A DNA stretch of 64,000 nt, taken from positions 1,490,001-1,554,000 of the forward strand of contig JAQFVV010000158.1 of assembly GCA_028023455.1 (NCBI GenBank), read 5' to 3'. A program made the position numbers and the translations under genes. A model generated the notes under the pieces. It had not been told where the DNA came from. It saw only the letters and a program-made list of their open reading frames with translations, and did not search any database. The DNA comes from Epiperipatus broadwayi. Taxonomy: Eukaryota > Onychophora > Udeonychophora > Euonychophora > Peripatidae. Below are positions 12,619 through 24,640 of the stretch, in pieces. Numbering within the stretch: the first letter of the stretch is position 1; every line of letters begins with the position of its first letter.

Positions 12619-12634
12619 ATTTTGAGAAAATCAT

Positions 12635-13109
12635 TAAACATTACTTTAGTCGTTTTAACATTTATCTTTAGTCCTACTTTCATCTGATAACTCCTGCAAC
12701 ATTTCCTGCAGTTCTAAAACATTATTTGCTAAAACAACTACATCATCTGCAAAATCTAAATGACTTAAATAATCTCCATTTACTTTCACTCCTTTAACTT
12801 CCCATTTTAATCCACAAAATACTTTTTGCAACACTTCTGAAAAAAGTTTTGGAGATATAGAGTCCCCGGTCTTACACGCTTCTCAATGTTGACTTTCGTA
12901 GTATCATTATGTAATCTAATTGTTGCTGTTGTATTTTTATAAATATTCTTTAAAATATGACAATATCCTGGGTCTATACCCTGATGATCCAATGCTTTAG
13001 TCACTGAAGAAATGTTTATAGAATCAAATGTCTTTTCGTAATCTAGAAATCCAAAGCATAATGGCAACTCATGTTCATTTGTCCTTTCCATAACTTCTCT
13101 GAATACCAA
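12635..13109 (-). pseudogene. RTE LINE reverse transcriptase palm remnant
   Basis: From 13109 downward the minus strand encodes the fingers/palm segment with GFLDYEKTFDSI (catalytic box A, D before Y-x-K-x-F), ALDHQGI and IYKNTTATIRL, ending in YFVD near 12807. After a frame change, the second catalytic box FADDVVVLAN is visible at about 12756-12727. Both catalytic aspartate boxes are therefore present, but in different frames. The protein is inactive as it stands. Confidence 0.75.
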
Positions 13110-13989
13110 ATTCAGCTTGTTCTCTTGATTGGTGGAAATCCAATGTTCTCTGTAGATGAGTTGTAATTATTTTTGTAAAAATTTTGTATAAAACGATAAA
13201 AGGCTGATAAGGTCTGTAATTTCTAATATCTTCTTTATCACCTTTTTAAAATATTAATATTAATACTCTATTCTTCCAATCATCTGGTATATCTTTATCA
13301 TTTAGACATTTGGTATATAACTTTGCTAAAAAAAAATTCTATTTCATCACCTGCTTCTTTTAATATATCAATTATAATTCCATCATTTTCTGGAGCTTTC
13401 TTTTTTTCATAAATTTAATTGCATGTCTCACTTCTTCATTTAAAATTCTGGGCAATTCGGAAGATATAATAGATATATGAGGTTCTTGTTCTTTATTACT
13501 ATATAATTCCTGATAGAAATTTTCTACCCATTTTTTGATGTCATCTCTCTTTTTAGTAATAATTCCATCTTTTTTTCTTATTGCAGATATTCTTCTACAG
13601 CTCTCCTTGCTAGTTCACAGTTATACTTTCTTATATCATTTTCAACTCTTTTCCACACCATTTTACAAAATTTGAGATATTCAATTCTTTTTAATGCATT
13701 ATTTTTTGCATATCTTCATATTTCCTTCTTTTCTTCATAAATTCTTTAGTCTCAGTAGAAATTTTATTGGTCAATTGCTGCCTTTTTCTACCAGCTATCT
13801 TTGTTGCAGTTTTTAAAAGTGTGTCATTTATTTTCACATTAATTTCATTCAAATCTGAATCATGTTCAAAATCTACTAATACTTGAAACCGATTTCTAAG
13901 TTCTAATTTAAATTCATTAGAATGTTTCTGAAGATTAGAAATATCAACTGTAAATATTGTTTTGTTAATAATTTTTGTCTCTCTAGTTT

Positions 13990-14310
13990 TGCATTAACAC
14001 GTACCTTACATCTTACTAATCAATGATCACTTCCACTGTTAAATTTATTAAGAACATTACAATTTTGAAATATGTATTTTCTGTTATTCAAAATATAATC
14101 CAATTCTGCTGTACTTTCATTTGGACGCTTCCATGTCTATTTTTTTTAACATTTTTCTCAAAAAAAAGAATTCATAATATAAAGTTTTTCTTTTTCTGCA
14201 AATTCCACATTTCTATTACCATAACCAAAATTATCTACAGCACTTTCATCTTTCGTTTGTTTACCAATACTAGCACTAAAGTCTCCCATAACAATTTTAA
14301 AATGTTATAA
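13990..14310 (-). pseudogene. RTE LINE AP-endonuclease remnant
   Basis: On the minus strand the translation contains VMGDFSASIGK followed by YGNRN, then after a stop TAELDYILNNRKY and a degenerate SGSDH near 14020. These match the D-x-N, L-D-Y-I and S-D-H active-site blocks of APE-type LINE endonucleases. The usual DFNA is DFSA here. Two in-frame stops lie between the blocks. Confidence 0.7.
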
Positions 14311-14689
14311 GTAGTTATTTGTAATATTTTTTCTCTTTCAGTAATTTTTTAAATCCAACATTTGTCCAATAGTTAATCTTTTCACATCAAAATAACTTTT
14401 GAAATAATATGACATCAAACTCATTTTATTGTTAAACAAAGTTGAAACTTTTAAGAGAAAATATTTTAATGATAGTTTTTTTTCCATCGATGAAATAACT
14501 AAAATGCTTTATGTACAAATGAATTTACAAAGATTATTTTATATTATTATTTTTTTTTTTTTGCATTTATCTGTATTTGCTTAATAAATCAAAATCTTCA
14601 TTCTTCCACTAACTTTTTTTGAATTGGCTATATTGATATAAAGAGAAATAGCTTTTAAAAATATTATTAAATTCTTTCATTAAACTGGC

Positions 14690-14785
14690 AGTTTTGACTG
14701 TTCAACAGTCTTCCTATTCCTATGTTCTTCAGTTCAGTAGATTATAAAATTTGAGGAAGATTATTGAATAGTCAAAACTATTAGC
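14690..14785. repeat. Inverted pair of GAAGACTGT..ACAGTC..AAAAC motifs
   Basis: The minus strand (about 14725-14695) carries GAAGACTGT then TGA then ACAGTC then AAAAC. The plus strand (about 14750-14780) carries the related GGAAGATTATTGAATAGTC then AAAAC. This is the same inverted arrangement as the clearer pair at 55139-55475. It is probably a remnant of the same repeat family. Confidence 0.5.
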
Positions 14786-15179
14786 TATGATTAAAAAATG
14801 TAACACCAAAGAAATTGCACATTTGTGTTATAGTTGACTTTGATTACCACAGCTCTGAGATTGATATAAAAGGGCAGTTAAACTCCAGACTTCCTTGGGA
14901 TTCATCAATTTTATACATTTGAATAATAATATATTAAACTAAATATAAAAATGTAATTACAGTTCCATATGTAAATATAACACAGATATACATTTAAAAT
15001 TGTACTTGGGATTTCTAATAATAGTAAAAAACTTTATAACTGATTACACGCAAACTGTAAGATAATGAATCTACTACTCTTTCTAATACTATTATAGTTT
15101 TTAATAAATTAAACATTCTAAACCCTGAAAAGTTAGATTTTCTTCACCTTTAGTTTCCTCAACCCAATTCATGCCATCA

Positions 15180-15571
15180 TTTATGTATATTTATTTTTAT
15201 TATCTTTATTTATTTATATGATATGGTACACTATTGTGAGGCTCGGTTAGTTGATGATTGTTGGTGACAAGTATCTTGTTACACAAGGCACTATCAACTG
15301 TTAGGCTTGAAAAATAGATACACTAGCACATATTGACTTGGTGTAAGTTGTTTAATACATTGCATTCATATTCAAATTAGTTTAAACTTAATTTTGCTGA
15401 CATTTGTCTTGGTGTTTCATTTTCTTGATTGTCTGACCAATAATTAAGAACCCTTGCTTTCTCCCTGGTCTAGTCACTGCAAACCATCATCACCATCCAT
15501 TTTTGGTCACGCTAAACAGTGATCTGGTGGCGCCCTCCGGGATCAAGGGTAGATTGAGTAACCATTACAAT
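15180..15571 (+). mobile_element. Possible LTR 3' end fragment
   Basis: Sequence near 15529-15569 reads ctggtggcgccctccggg and ends gtaaccattaca before atata. The TGGCGCCC block about 40 bp before a TTACA/TTATA end recurs at other LTR ends in this window (29866, 30014, 46796). No partner LTR or internal region was found, so the fragment is only suggested. Confidence 0.3.
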
Positions 15572-15905
15572 ATACATCCAATATGGTTTGAAATTTGATA
15601 TTTTTATTTTTTCAAAATCTGTCTTACATGATTTTTTAAATTCTGTTCTTAATTTTGTTGTTCTTTGGAAATCAGAATATTAGTTGTATTACTTTGAAGA
15701 TACACAAAACTTTCTATATTGGCTAGTTCATTTTCATTAATTTTTATTTTATTTTCCCCAAGATTTGTTGTTTTTGTTTTGACTATATTAAATTCATATC
15801 TTCATGCTTCTTTAATTTCACATCTCTAATGATGATTTTAACAATAATTCTGCCCTAACATGCTTGTTAGAGAAATTTAATTTTGTAAAAATTATATGTT
15901 TATCT

Positions 15906-16045
15906 GCTCTAAACACTTTCGAAGTTCCCAGACTTCATGTTCATAGTTGAGTGCAGTCGATAGTAATGAGGAGGCATATTCTAATTTATGCAAATTAGTT
16001 AGCTGTTAATTGTGTCATAGGTCTTGTCATTTTATTTTGTTTAGA
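15906..16045 (-). other. 3' flank of the GIY-YIG frame with ribozyme-like motif
   Basis: About 100 bp downstream of the GIY-YIG stop, the minus strand reads ATGAAGTCTGGGAACTTCG followed by AAAG (about 15945-15915). GAAGT and ACTTC can pair, giving a stem followed by GAAA. This recalls the stem II plus GAAA part of hammerhead ribozymes known from Penelope-like elements. The CUGANGA half is not intact. Confidence 0.3.
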
Positions 16046-16372
16046 TTAATTTGTCCATCTTTTTGAAATGGTGAAACAGGTGTCTTTTCTGTTAATTGAA
16101 TGAGTGTCATTATTTATGAAGTAAGCTTTTTTTATTTTACACCTATGGTCATTTCTCTCTCTACATACTATTGTGGGATTGGTGGGTTCAAATCTGTGTC
16201 CACTAGTCTTTTCATGCTCCAAGAATGCTGATGTGGTCTCTTTATTGTTCAGTGTCCTTTTATACATGTACATGTGTTGCGATGCTCTATTTGTGATGGT
16301 TGTTTTTGTTTTATCATAATACAAGGCCTTTAGTATTTCATCTTCATTGATTATTATATCTGCAATTATCTT
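16046..16372 (-). pseudogene. Penelope-like element GIY-YIG endonuclease, C-terminal part
   Basis: The frame is open for 108 codons. The order of blocks is NRASQHMYM, then TTSAFLEHEKTSGHRF, then RCKIKKAYFINN, then INRKDT. This fits the later half of the GIY-YIG domain of Penelope-like retroelements, where the S-A-x-x-E-H-x-x-x-x-G-H segment and an R..K-x-x-E/A-x-x-I helix are typical. The GIY and YIG strands themselves should lie just upstream (above 16372), but that stretch is degraded. No intact Penelope reverse transcriptase is visible further upstream. A LINE with a GIY-YIG-type endonuclease is an alternative. Confidence 0.55.
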
Positions 16373-16999
16373 TTATATAATGCACTAATGTTCCTTTGCA
16401 CTTTTCTGATCTTATCCATTATTTTTTCAGATCTGTAGTGATTAAGTTTAATCAGATTGGATCTTTTTGTCTTGCGTCTCCAATTTCAATCCAGTTTCCA
16501 ATTTATTCAAATGATCTCATAGCTATGTTTGAATGATCTTAGATATTCTTTAGAATATTTATTAATTTATTATTTATTTCATATAATTCTTATATTACAT
16601 AAACATATTTTTGACATTACAAAGATATTTTGAAGTCAGCAAACACAGATATATGTTATTTCCTTTTCTTCTGACTTTCTCTGCAATGAGGGAAAGGTTA
16701 ATATCTTTTTACGGTATTCTTATATTTTCTAAATCAGATTGTTCATATGCCAAATGCTCATCTTTAATGCTTTGTCTAAAATTCTATTTAACATAATGAT
16801 TATATAATTGTCACTGATAATGATTTTGTACATTTTTTAATTATTATATTCTCTTTCATGTAATATTACATATCCAATAAATTTTTTGGTAAATTATCTC
16901 CATCCTATCTAATTATTTCTATGGTTAGTTTACCTAGTCTTTCTTTTTACTGACATGCTCTTTTAACTTCATTTAAAAAAACAGAGTACAATTTTAGTA

Positions 17000-18000
17000 A
17001 ACTATTTTATTAATTTCTTTTTAGATATTTTTCCATTGGAGTTTACTTTATATAATTCAGAATAGTATCCAGATTTTCCAAATAAAATTTTATTCTTGCC
17101 AGTGAGCATTTTTTTATGTTCATTTTGTGTTATTTTTATTTTGATTACATCACCTTGAATCATCATCTGGATTTACATACATCATGATATTTTTTTGCTT
17201 TATGTTGAATTTTCAATCATTTTTGTCGTTGTTTCCTGCTAATTTTCATTACTTTTTGTACTTTGCCATTGTCTTTTACTGATGTTCTGGAATTTTTTAG
17301 ATTGTTATTTTTGCCTTTTAAGTGTTTATGTTTAACAAAAAAATTTAATATATTTTTTTTACGATCCAATCTCATCTCAATTTCGTTTTCTTAATATAAT
17401 TTTAATAATTTCTTTATTCAAATTTTTATTAAAGATATTTTATTCTTAAATCTAATTCTTTTTTTTGTTGTTGTTGTATTTTTGATCCCTATAATTTATA
17501 GCTGATCTATTTCATTATCTGTACTACTTGATGTAAAGGCATATACTTGGATTGCTGTGAAGTTAAAAGATATTTGCTTTGAATAAATGCCATCATCATG
17601 TGTTAATGGTCTCTTTTTTTTTTCCTAATTAGTAGAAATCCTACATTGACTTGATGATTTGGATTATTTCTAGAAAAAAAATTAGTCCAGTGTACATCAG
17701 TAATTTAAAGAATGTCTCATTTGTATCTTTACATTTTTTTTCAGATAATCTGATTTACTATTCCAAATTCTCATTCCTAATATGTAATTTAATAGCTGAG
17801 ATTTGTTTATTTTAGTAACTAATGTAGTGATTAATCCTGATTGCTCAATAGGGCAAGCTGATCTCATTTATTGAGTTATATTTATGACATAAAGTTGTAA
17901 ATGTTTTCGAAATCTTTTATTTGATGTTGTTCCTACATGATAAGTGTTTTTTATTATTTCTTTTTTTTTCTTCTATTTTTGTATGTGCACCTTCCAATTA
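17000..18000 (-). mobile_element. Decayed LINE endonuclease region, minus strand
   Basis: Minus-strand translation around 17600-17515 gives the APE block TAIQVYAFTSSSTDNEIDQL. Upstream near 17650-17600 is NVGFLL. These match the APE strand VGFLI and IQVYAPTS of RTE-like LINEs. The same sequence, aligned over several hundred bp, recurs at 33.0-34.1 kb in the same orientation. No intact frame is left. The limits are approximate. Confidence 0.5.
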
Positions 18001-18547
18001 TGTTTTATTGTTAGTTAGGAACATAGATTTAAAAATTTGAATAGAAATGAACTAAATTAAAAACCAGAAATGAAAAAAATAAATTGTGTTTTACAGATTT
18101 GACCGCATATTTGCATATATAAACTTTTAGATAAATAGGTTCAATAAATACAAACATTTGACCTCATCTTTCTTGATTGTAATTCATCACTGTCATTATA
18201 CAATTGTTATTAGGTTTACTTCAGCTTTCATATCTATAATCTTATTTCTGTTTATTCCAACCATCTTTGAATTGACTAATCATAATTACAGGACTCGATG
18301 GATATTTGAAATTCAAAGACCATACCTTCTAAATAACTTTTAAGTATTTGGTTTAAAATTTTTATTTTAAAGTACTAATTAATTTGTAGTTATATGGTGG
18401 ACTATTTTTATCATCTAATTGAATTTTTAACATTCAAAAAAAAAATCTTTGTTTTTATTTTTTCCAATACATTCAACTATTGATAACAACATACAGGTTA
18501 GTGTAAAAATAAATGTTTTGGGATGATATTCTTCTCTTTTTTTCAGA

Positions 18548-18660
18548 TATTGCTGGTTTGAACAATAACTGTCTAGCTCCGGAATTGAATCAGTAACCAT
18601 TAGATTTTTGCATAGTAAATTCAAGGTGATGGTCTAACTAACTTGATTATTCTGTTAAAA
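18548..18660 (-). mobile_element. tRNA-derived SINE-like fragment
   Basis: On the minus strand a TTAGTTAGACCATC stretch resembles an internal A box. About 40 bp later TGATTCAATTCC resembles the B box consensus GGTTCGAATCC. The sequence is too diverged to be a functional tRNA. An old SINE head fits best. Confidence 0.35.
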
Positions 18661-19841
18661 AGTAATAGTCTGCAGAAATTTTATATAGTTATCTATGAAG
18701 ATCTTCCAAATTTCCCCTTTTTATTTTTTTAAGGGCAAAAATAATGAGTAACTTCAACCATTATGGATTATCATACTAGATTGACTTCTGGAGTTATTTG
18801 ACATTGTTATGTGAGCAGCTTTTTAATTTTTTTGTTTTCTGTCCAATGTGTTTGTGTTTTTCTAATTGAACATATGTTCATAAGTATATGTATGGATTTG
18901 TACTTTAATTACATATTTCTTTCTCTAATTATTGTCTTGTATGTAAAGAAGTAAACCATACATCAATGAACATATATTTGATTGGAAAAGTACAAAAATA
19001 TTGAGGAGAGAAAATAATTCCCACAAGTTAATCAGTGTGTATAATGATTGAAATCACTCATTAACCTTCTACTTAAAGAAAAATGGAGAAATCAGAAGGA
19101 GCCTCATAAATAAGTATATAAAATTTATATTCACTATTGTTTTTGTAGATATAACTTAATTGGTTAGTATTTATGAATCTAAAAGTTACCAGTTCAATTT
19201 TTGCACTAATGTGTCACTGCTCTAGCAACATCTAAAAAGAGAGGGGAATGATACAACCCAAAACCTGTTTCTATAGTAACCTTTGGGATATTATTAATAG
19301 TTGAATCTGTTTTGGAAAATTAAGTTCACATTTTTTAAAAAAACATTTAACATTTTAATCAGTTATTGAAAATAATCCTATATATAAACACAAATCAAAT
19401 GCCATCATCCCTTGGACAAAGTTGGTAATTGATCTTTTAATTTTTAAAATAAATACTTTGTGATCCTTTTTTCACTATACAAGCAATAAAAATAATTACA
19501 CACTTCAGAGCTTAATTTTTAAAATGATGTTGTTAGCTATCATTAAATTTTCTCTAATATAAATTCTTCAATGTTATGTATTATTAATAAATCATAAGAA
19601 TTCTGATTAACAATAACAGAATTTTAACTTTTATACCTAATTTTTGATTGAATTAAATTTTAATTGTTTATTACTTTAAACCGTATAACCTTTACCTTTG
19701 TAAAATTAAAAGGAACTAATTTTATTCTAAGTATTTGAATAAAACTGTCAAAATTTTTGCCTTATTTTATTATATTTATTGAACAATAACTAATTAATTA
19801 AAATAAATTGTATAAATATATGTGTGAATATATGTATAATA

Positions 19842-19980
19842 TGATCCTTGTGGTTTAGTGGTTAGTATATCCATCTCCTATGTTCATTATCTGGGGTTTG
19901 AATTTGGTCAGGTGATGAATATTTATCTATTCCTATCTGAAGAATAAAACATTAAAGGAAAACATAACAACCATCCCTGT
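19842..19980 (+). mobile_element. tRNA-derived SINE
   Basis: The plus strand carries GGTTTAGTGGTTAGTAT (A-box region) and, 20 bp later, GGGGTTTGAATTTGG (B-box region), spaced as in a tRNA. The acceptor and anticodon stems do not pair, and AT-rich sequence with AATAAA follows. A tRNA-headed SINE is more likely than a tRNA gene. A related B-box segment (ctggggtttgaatt) occurs at 46609. Confidence 0.5.
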
Positions 19981-20260
19981 CTCTTTCACTGTTGGAAAGT
20001 TTCTTTTGTTCTCCAATAAATTATTTAAAAACTGTTTATCTGTATGAGCAAAAATATATTATTGCATATTTATGACTCATACGTGTAATCAGATTATTAG
20101 TATGTGTTTGATTTTGTTTACATAAGCACAGCAACACTCAGGAATAAGTTGAAGAAATGAAATATGTTTATAAATATGTATATATTATATTAAGCTTTTT
20201 TTTCTTTTAGTAAATGACTAAGTTTTTTAATTAAACATAGTGCAATGTATTCTGTAAACA

Positions 20261-20414
20261 AAGGGAGTAAATCATTTCCCCCATAGTTATGATTTAAAAG
20301 AATGAATTCAAAATGAATCCACCCATTCTTTTTATTCATTTTATTCTTGATTCCTTTGTTCAACATTTAGAATGCTTTTAAGTCATAACCTTAGGAAAAG
20401 TGATTTACTCCCTT
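20261..20414. repeat. Foldback hairpin of about 150 bp
   Basis: The left arm begins aagggagtaaatcattt at 20261. The right arm ends aagtgatttactccctta at 20414, and the arms pair over about 55-60 bp with several mismatches. It is compatible with a short MITE. No flanking duplication was recognised. Confidence 0.65.
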
Positions 20415-20979
20415 AGGTTACTTTAAACTAAATTTTTACACTTTTTCTAAGATTCACATTTGAGTGTCATATTCCTCTATCCATCCTTCTTTTTTTTTGT
20501 TTCAGATCTTGAGTGAATCCTAACTAACAATAAACAAAAACATGAAGAACAAAGAATAAGAAATATGATTAATTTTATTTATAACATAAATAAAACAAAT
20601 GTTAAAATTAAGATGTAAAAAGAAATTATTGATATAGTAAACATTAAATTAAAATATAGTTTGGTAAATAGTCTCTTTTTACAACTGTGCAAATATGTTC
20701 TGTATCAGAATTTTCCAAAATAAAAGATAATGTAAAACAGTACATACAGAAAAAAAAACAATTTAATTGTTTTCAGATTATTCTCCTTTTCCTTATCCTA
20801 TTTGTATTTGGTTTGCTTCAACTTTGAAATGTTGAAGCAAGGCAATTTTTTTTCTGAATTCCATCTTTCCTAAATAACTTGGCATTACTTTTCAAATGCA
20901 ACACATTTTTCTCAGTATTATTGAAATAAGTAATGAATATACAAAAAAAAAACAGTGCCGATATAGTATGCATTCGATG

Positions 20980-21825
20980 CCATTTTGAATTTTATAATTC
21001 ACCCAAAATCCCCACTGACACATTCAAGTGATAAATGACATAGATTATCATCAAGCATACTAATCATAAAAATCATATTATATAACAATTGTACTTTATT
21101 TTTAAATTTAATGTATTTGTAATCATCTAGCCAATTTAAATTAATCCGTGTTCTTTATCTTCTAGTTAAGAAACAAAGTATTAAAAAAAAATCTTAAATT
21201 GTTTTCAGTCAACACAAGTGCATATACCACTTAAATATGTATTAACTAACTACTAAAAACAATATTAATAAGATTATGGAATTTATATTACTTTTTAAAA
21301 AAAAATACCTTCAAGTGATCAACAGTAGCGAACAAAGAATTTCTGATAACAAAAAACTAAACTCCTATTATTTGTAAAAATAATATGCTGTATATTTGTA
21401 TTTTACAAGTTATAATCTTTCGGCATATTAATGAAAAGTAGGTTAATTAGTTTTTTTATTTTTAAAAAAAAATAGATAACGTAAATTGCCTTTTGATTTC
21501 TTTTATAGGTTTATAACAAACGTAAATTGCATTTTGATTTTTGAAAGATTTATGTAAATTGTGATAATGTATGTTAATGCAAAGTATTTACTCACATTAT
21601 TTGATTTTGAATTTTTATTAAATGTTAAATATTGATCAAAATTATGATTTTGATGATGATAATTGCAAACTTTGCATTTTAATTTTTTAATTAATGATGA
21701 AATTTGCCATTTTGTAACCATTTTTTTTTTGAAACCACATGTTGATAATTGATGTCATTTATCACTTGAATGGTTCAGCAGGGATTTTGGGTGAGTTATA
21801 AAATTCAAAATGGCATTAGATATGA
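20980..21825. repeat. ~80 bp inverted repeats bounding an ~850 bp segment
   Basis: The left copy (20980-21060) contains gatgccattttgaatttta, cacccaaaatcccc and ttcaagtgataaatgacat. The right copy (21745-21825) is its reverse complement at about 90% identity. The interior is AT-rich and contains a repeated cgtaaattgc(c/a)ttttgattt motif near 21480-21545. It may be a non-autonomous DNA element. The ends are not defined well enough to find a target duplication. Confidence 0.6.
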
Positions 21826-22986
21826 AATATATGAAAATATTCTCCATATGATAAAAAAAAATCACTATGTTCACGCCAATATCAAAACCACAAAAGACAG
21901 AGAAATGACAAAATTTCCCATAGATCTCTCGATTTTTTAAATCTCGTGGGACACCACGATCCAAAAATCAATATTCCCATGGATTAGTCTTGCCAGTGTC
22001 TTTGTTGCCATGACATTGTTTATCTAATTGTCGACGAAATCTTACTGGCAAAAAACATATTAAGTGTAATTCGTCATAGCAAGAAAAATACTAAACTACC
22101 CAAAAAAAAAATGTGCTTGATCATTAAATTCCATTACGACATAAAATAACAGAGAAAAAGTAAGGCCATCTTTTCTGACATCTTTATTTATCATCACATT
22201 TTTGTCTGAGGACTTAAAATATTTTTTTTCTCATATTTTATGAAGGATTGCATCTATAAGTATAATAGCATTTCATGTATTAATTCATATTCTCATTGAT
22301 TGTGTTTCTTCTTGCAAAAAATCATTCTTATTTTTTTTGTTTTCTGTCCATTGGTCTCAAGTTTGCTGCATTTTTTCAATATGCTAGAATCAAAAGGTTT
22401 CAGAAAAATTATATATCCCCCCACCACCACCACCCACACACACTTTTCATTTCTGCTACTCTCATCTTCCCCAGTCGCCAAATTATAATTTAAATTAATT
22501 ATTGCTTTTAAAGGTATACTAATATTTTAAGTAAGTTAATATGCTTATACAATTTTTATTTTTCCAAGCTATTTATAGCTTTTAATGAGAATGCAATATC
22601 TTTAGTAAAACAACTTATTTATACAACTTTAATAGTCTTAAACCTTGGTTGGATTTCTCTATACAACTTTAACAACAACAAGCAAAATTACATATAATAT
22701 TATTTATATATATAAATAAAAGTTTGCCCTCAAAATATTTTTTTAAGACAAATTTTTTTTTATAGATTTTTAATGTTCAAAAATAATTGTTTGTGACTGA
22801 TTAAACATGAAAATCTGTTCAGAAATTAGATAGCTTATCTTTTTTTTTTTTTTGAGATTTCTGATTTTACTAAATTTTTGACTTTAATTTGTTATAAACT
22901 AATTTTGAATAAGTTATTGGGGATTAGCAACATTGAATGATTTTTTTTCTACTCATGTTAAAAAGTGTACTTCCCTATTAATAATT
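21826..22986. other. AT-rich spacer with a small simple repeat
   Basis: No gene was found. A short CCA/CA simple repeat lies at about 22418-22443. Short overlapping frames on both strands at 22290-22490 arise from this biased sequence and are not supported. Confidence 0.6.
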
Positions 22987-23610
22987 TTTATTAGTCATTC
23001 TTTAGACTAGGGATCCAATAATGAAAAATATTTCTGTGGTATAATTTTCACTACACGTCTCTCATGCAAGGTAGGGGCTGGTTTTTATCCATCTTAACAC
23101 TTTGTTGAGGTTTGTAATCAAAAACATATGACCAAAGGCATGAAAAAGATCTATGATAACTCAAGATGCGCATTTCGTGCTAAATCAACACTTATCAGAC
23201 CCAGACCACAATCTCTTACACATATTTTTATCATTGTTTAATATATATATAGATAACAAATTACTACAGTGTAATTGATGTATCAAATGTGCTGCCCTCA
23301 CAACTTTGGCACAAATCACTTAATGAAAGTATATAAATAGTTTTTATTAGTCATTCATTAGACTAGAAATTATTCAAAAAATGAATAATATTTCTGTAGT
23401 GTAATTTTCATGGCACTACTCTGACACAAGGTAGAGACTGGTTTCTCTCTGCTTTTAATATTTTATGGAGGAATGTAATCAAACATATATCCAAAGGCAT
23501 GTGAAAAAGGTCTGTGATCGCCAAGATGCACATTTCGTGTTGTACCTGAACTCATCAATTGGCTCAGAACATAATCTCTTACACATCTTTATCATTGTTT
23601 AGTATATATT
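22987..23610 (+). repeat. Two ~270 bp direct repeat copies
   Basis: Copy 1 (22987-23254) and copy 2 (23342-23610) share a series of blocks: ttagtcattc, aatatttctgt(g/a)gt, acaaggtag-g-ctggtt, ccaaaggcatg, aagatg(c)-catttcgtg and tcttacacat. Identity is roughly 80%. The 87 bp linker (23255-23341) includes caaattactaca and tgctgccct, which recur at 27180-27230. The second copy runs directly into TGTAACGG at 23609, which may be an LTR start. Confidence 0.75.
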
Positions 23611-24344
23611 GTAACGGTAAGAACTCGTATGCCTTGTTAACATGTTGCAAAATTCCACCACCATGTTCGAAGAGCAGTACAACAGGTGGGTTCAGGGCCT
23701 GTGATACCGTATTCGAATATAGTCATTTTATTCACAACAAAACCCACATGACAACGCGTCTACCATAACAATAGCAATGTCTTTCTAGGCCTGGTGGTCA
23801 GGTAAACAAGAGACTCTAATTAATTATTTAATAGATTAGCAGATGTGGAGGAGTGGAATTAGATTTAGCATAGACATTCATACTCATTATTAAAGTGACC
23901 TGCGATAGTTTGCATGCTGCCGAGCTATAAGGGAGTCGGCTTTCTAAGAGGATAACCGCTGTACCATTTATTTATATACAGTGCAAATATATTGGCATTT
24001 GGTAAAAGCTAAAAAAATAAAAGTAGATTTAGATTGATTTATTTTTTAGTATAATTTTTTTTTTTTTTTTAAAAAAAAAAAAACGTACAATGAAAGTTAA
24101 ATTATTCTTTCGGGTTTTTTTTTATGTAAGTACAAATAAAAGTAGAATTGGAGAGAACAAAAGAATTCCAAAAGTAAAATAAAAAGATAAGCTAAAAGAA
24201 AAATATTTTAGCTAATTAAAGAATTAAAGATGGCCGAAAGATTTGCTAAAAAATGAGAACTTTGTAATTGAAAAATGAGTAAAGACCATACAAAATTATG
24301 AAACAAAAACGCCATGATAATAGCATGCGCAACTGGGCCTCTAG

Positions 24345-24640
24345 TATAAAAGGCAGAGGCCAGTTTGAAGAAGGTCTTGTTTCGTTTTTTCTCTAGTTAG
24401 TCCTGGATAACAATAATATGTCCAGGATCGCTTTGCTGAAATAATTCGGCATGTCGGAGTGAACCGGAGCTTCTGCGGACATCGTGCCGGAAGATGTACA
24501 CCAGAAAAGCCTTCGTGGCCGACTAGGAGGATGGACCACAAGATCAAATAATAACCAAAAGGCCGAGCTCATTCTACCCAAAAAACTATGCATATTTATC
24601 TACAACCATCGTGAATTCACTAAACTTACCGGTAAGTTAA
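24345..24640 (+). promoter_or_regulatory. LTR-like promoter and leader exon with strong splice donor
   Basis: TATAAAAGGC at 24345 is followed by about 285 bp of clearly less AT-rich sequence. It ends in the near-perfect donor ACCG|GTAAGT (GT at 24632). A TGGCGCC block at 25143 is the kind seen near other LTR 3' ends here. The LTR may begin at TGTAACGG (23609), but its 3' end is not clear. A host promoter is an alternative. Confidence 0.45.

Larger units (their letters stand above)
11994..14480 (-). mobile_element. Degenerate RTE-type LINE, minus strand
   Basis: Read on the minus strand, this copy has the APE endonuclease (about 14310-13990), a connector, the reverse transcriptase (about 13700-12650) and the C-terminal domain (12618-12049). 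It ends in a short (ATG)n tail at 12009-11994, as RTE elements do. It is better preserved than the + strand copy at 8.6 kb, but frameshifts and stops separate the domains. The 5' end near 14480 is approximate. No target duplication was recognised. Confidence 0.8.

Noticed and set aside
19842-19912. tRNA gene
   Set aside because: A- and B-box-like segments are present, but the acceptor and anticodon stems do not pair. A SINE head fits better.
22290-22493. Overlapping short frames on both strands
   Set aside because: They come from T-rich and CCA/CA-repeat composition. There is no codon or domain support.
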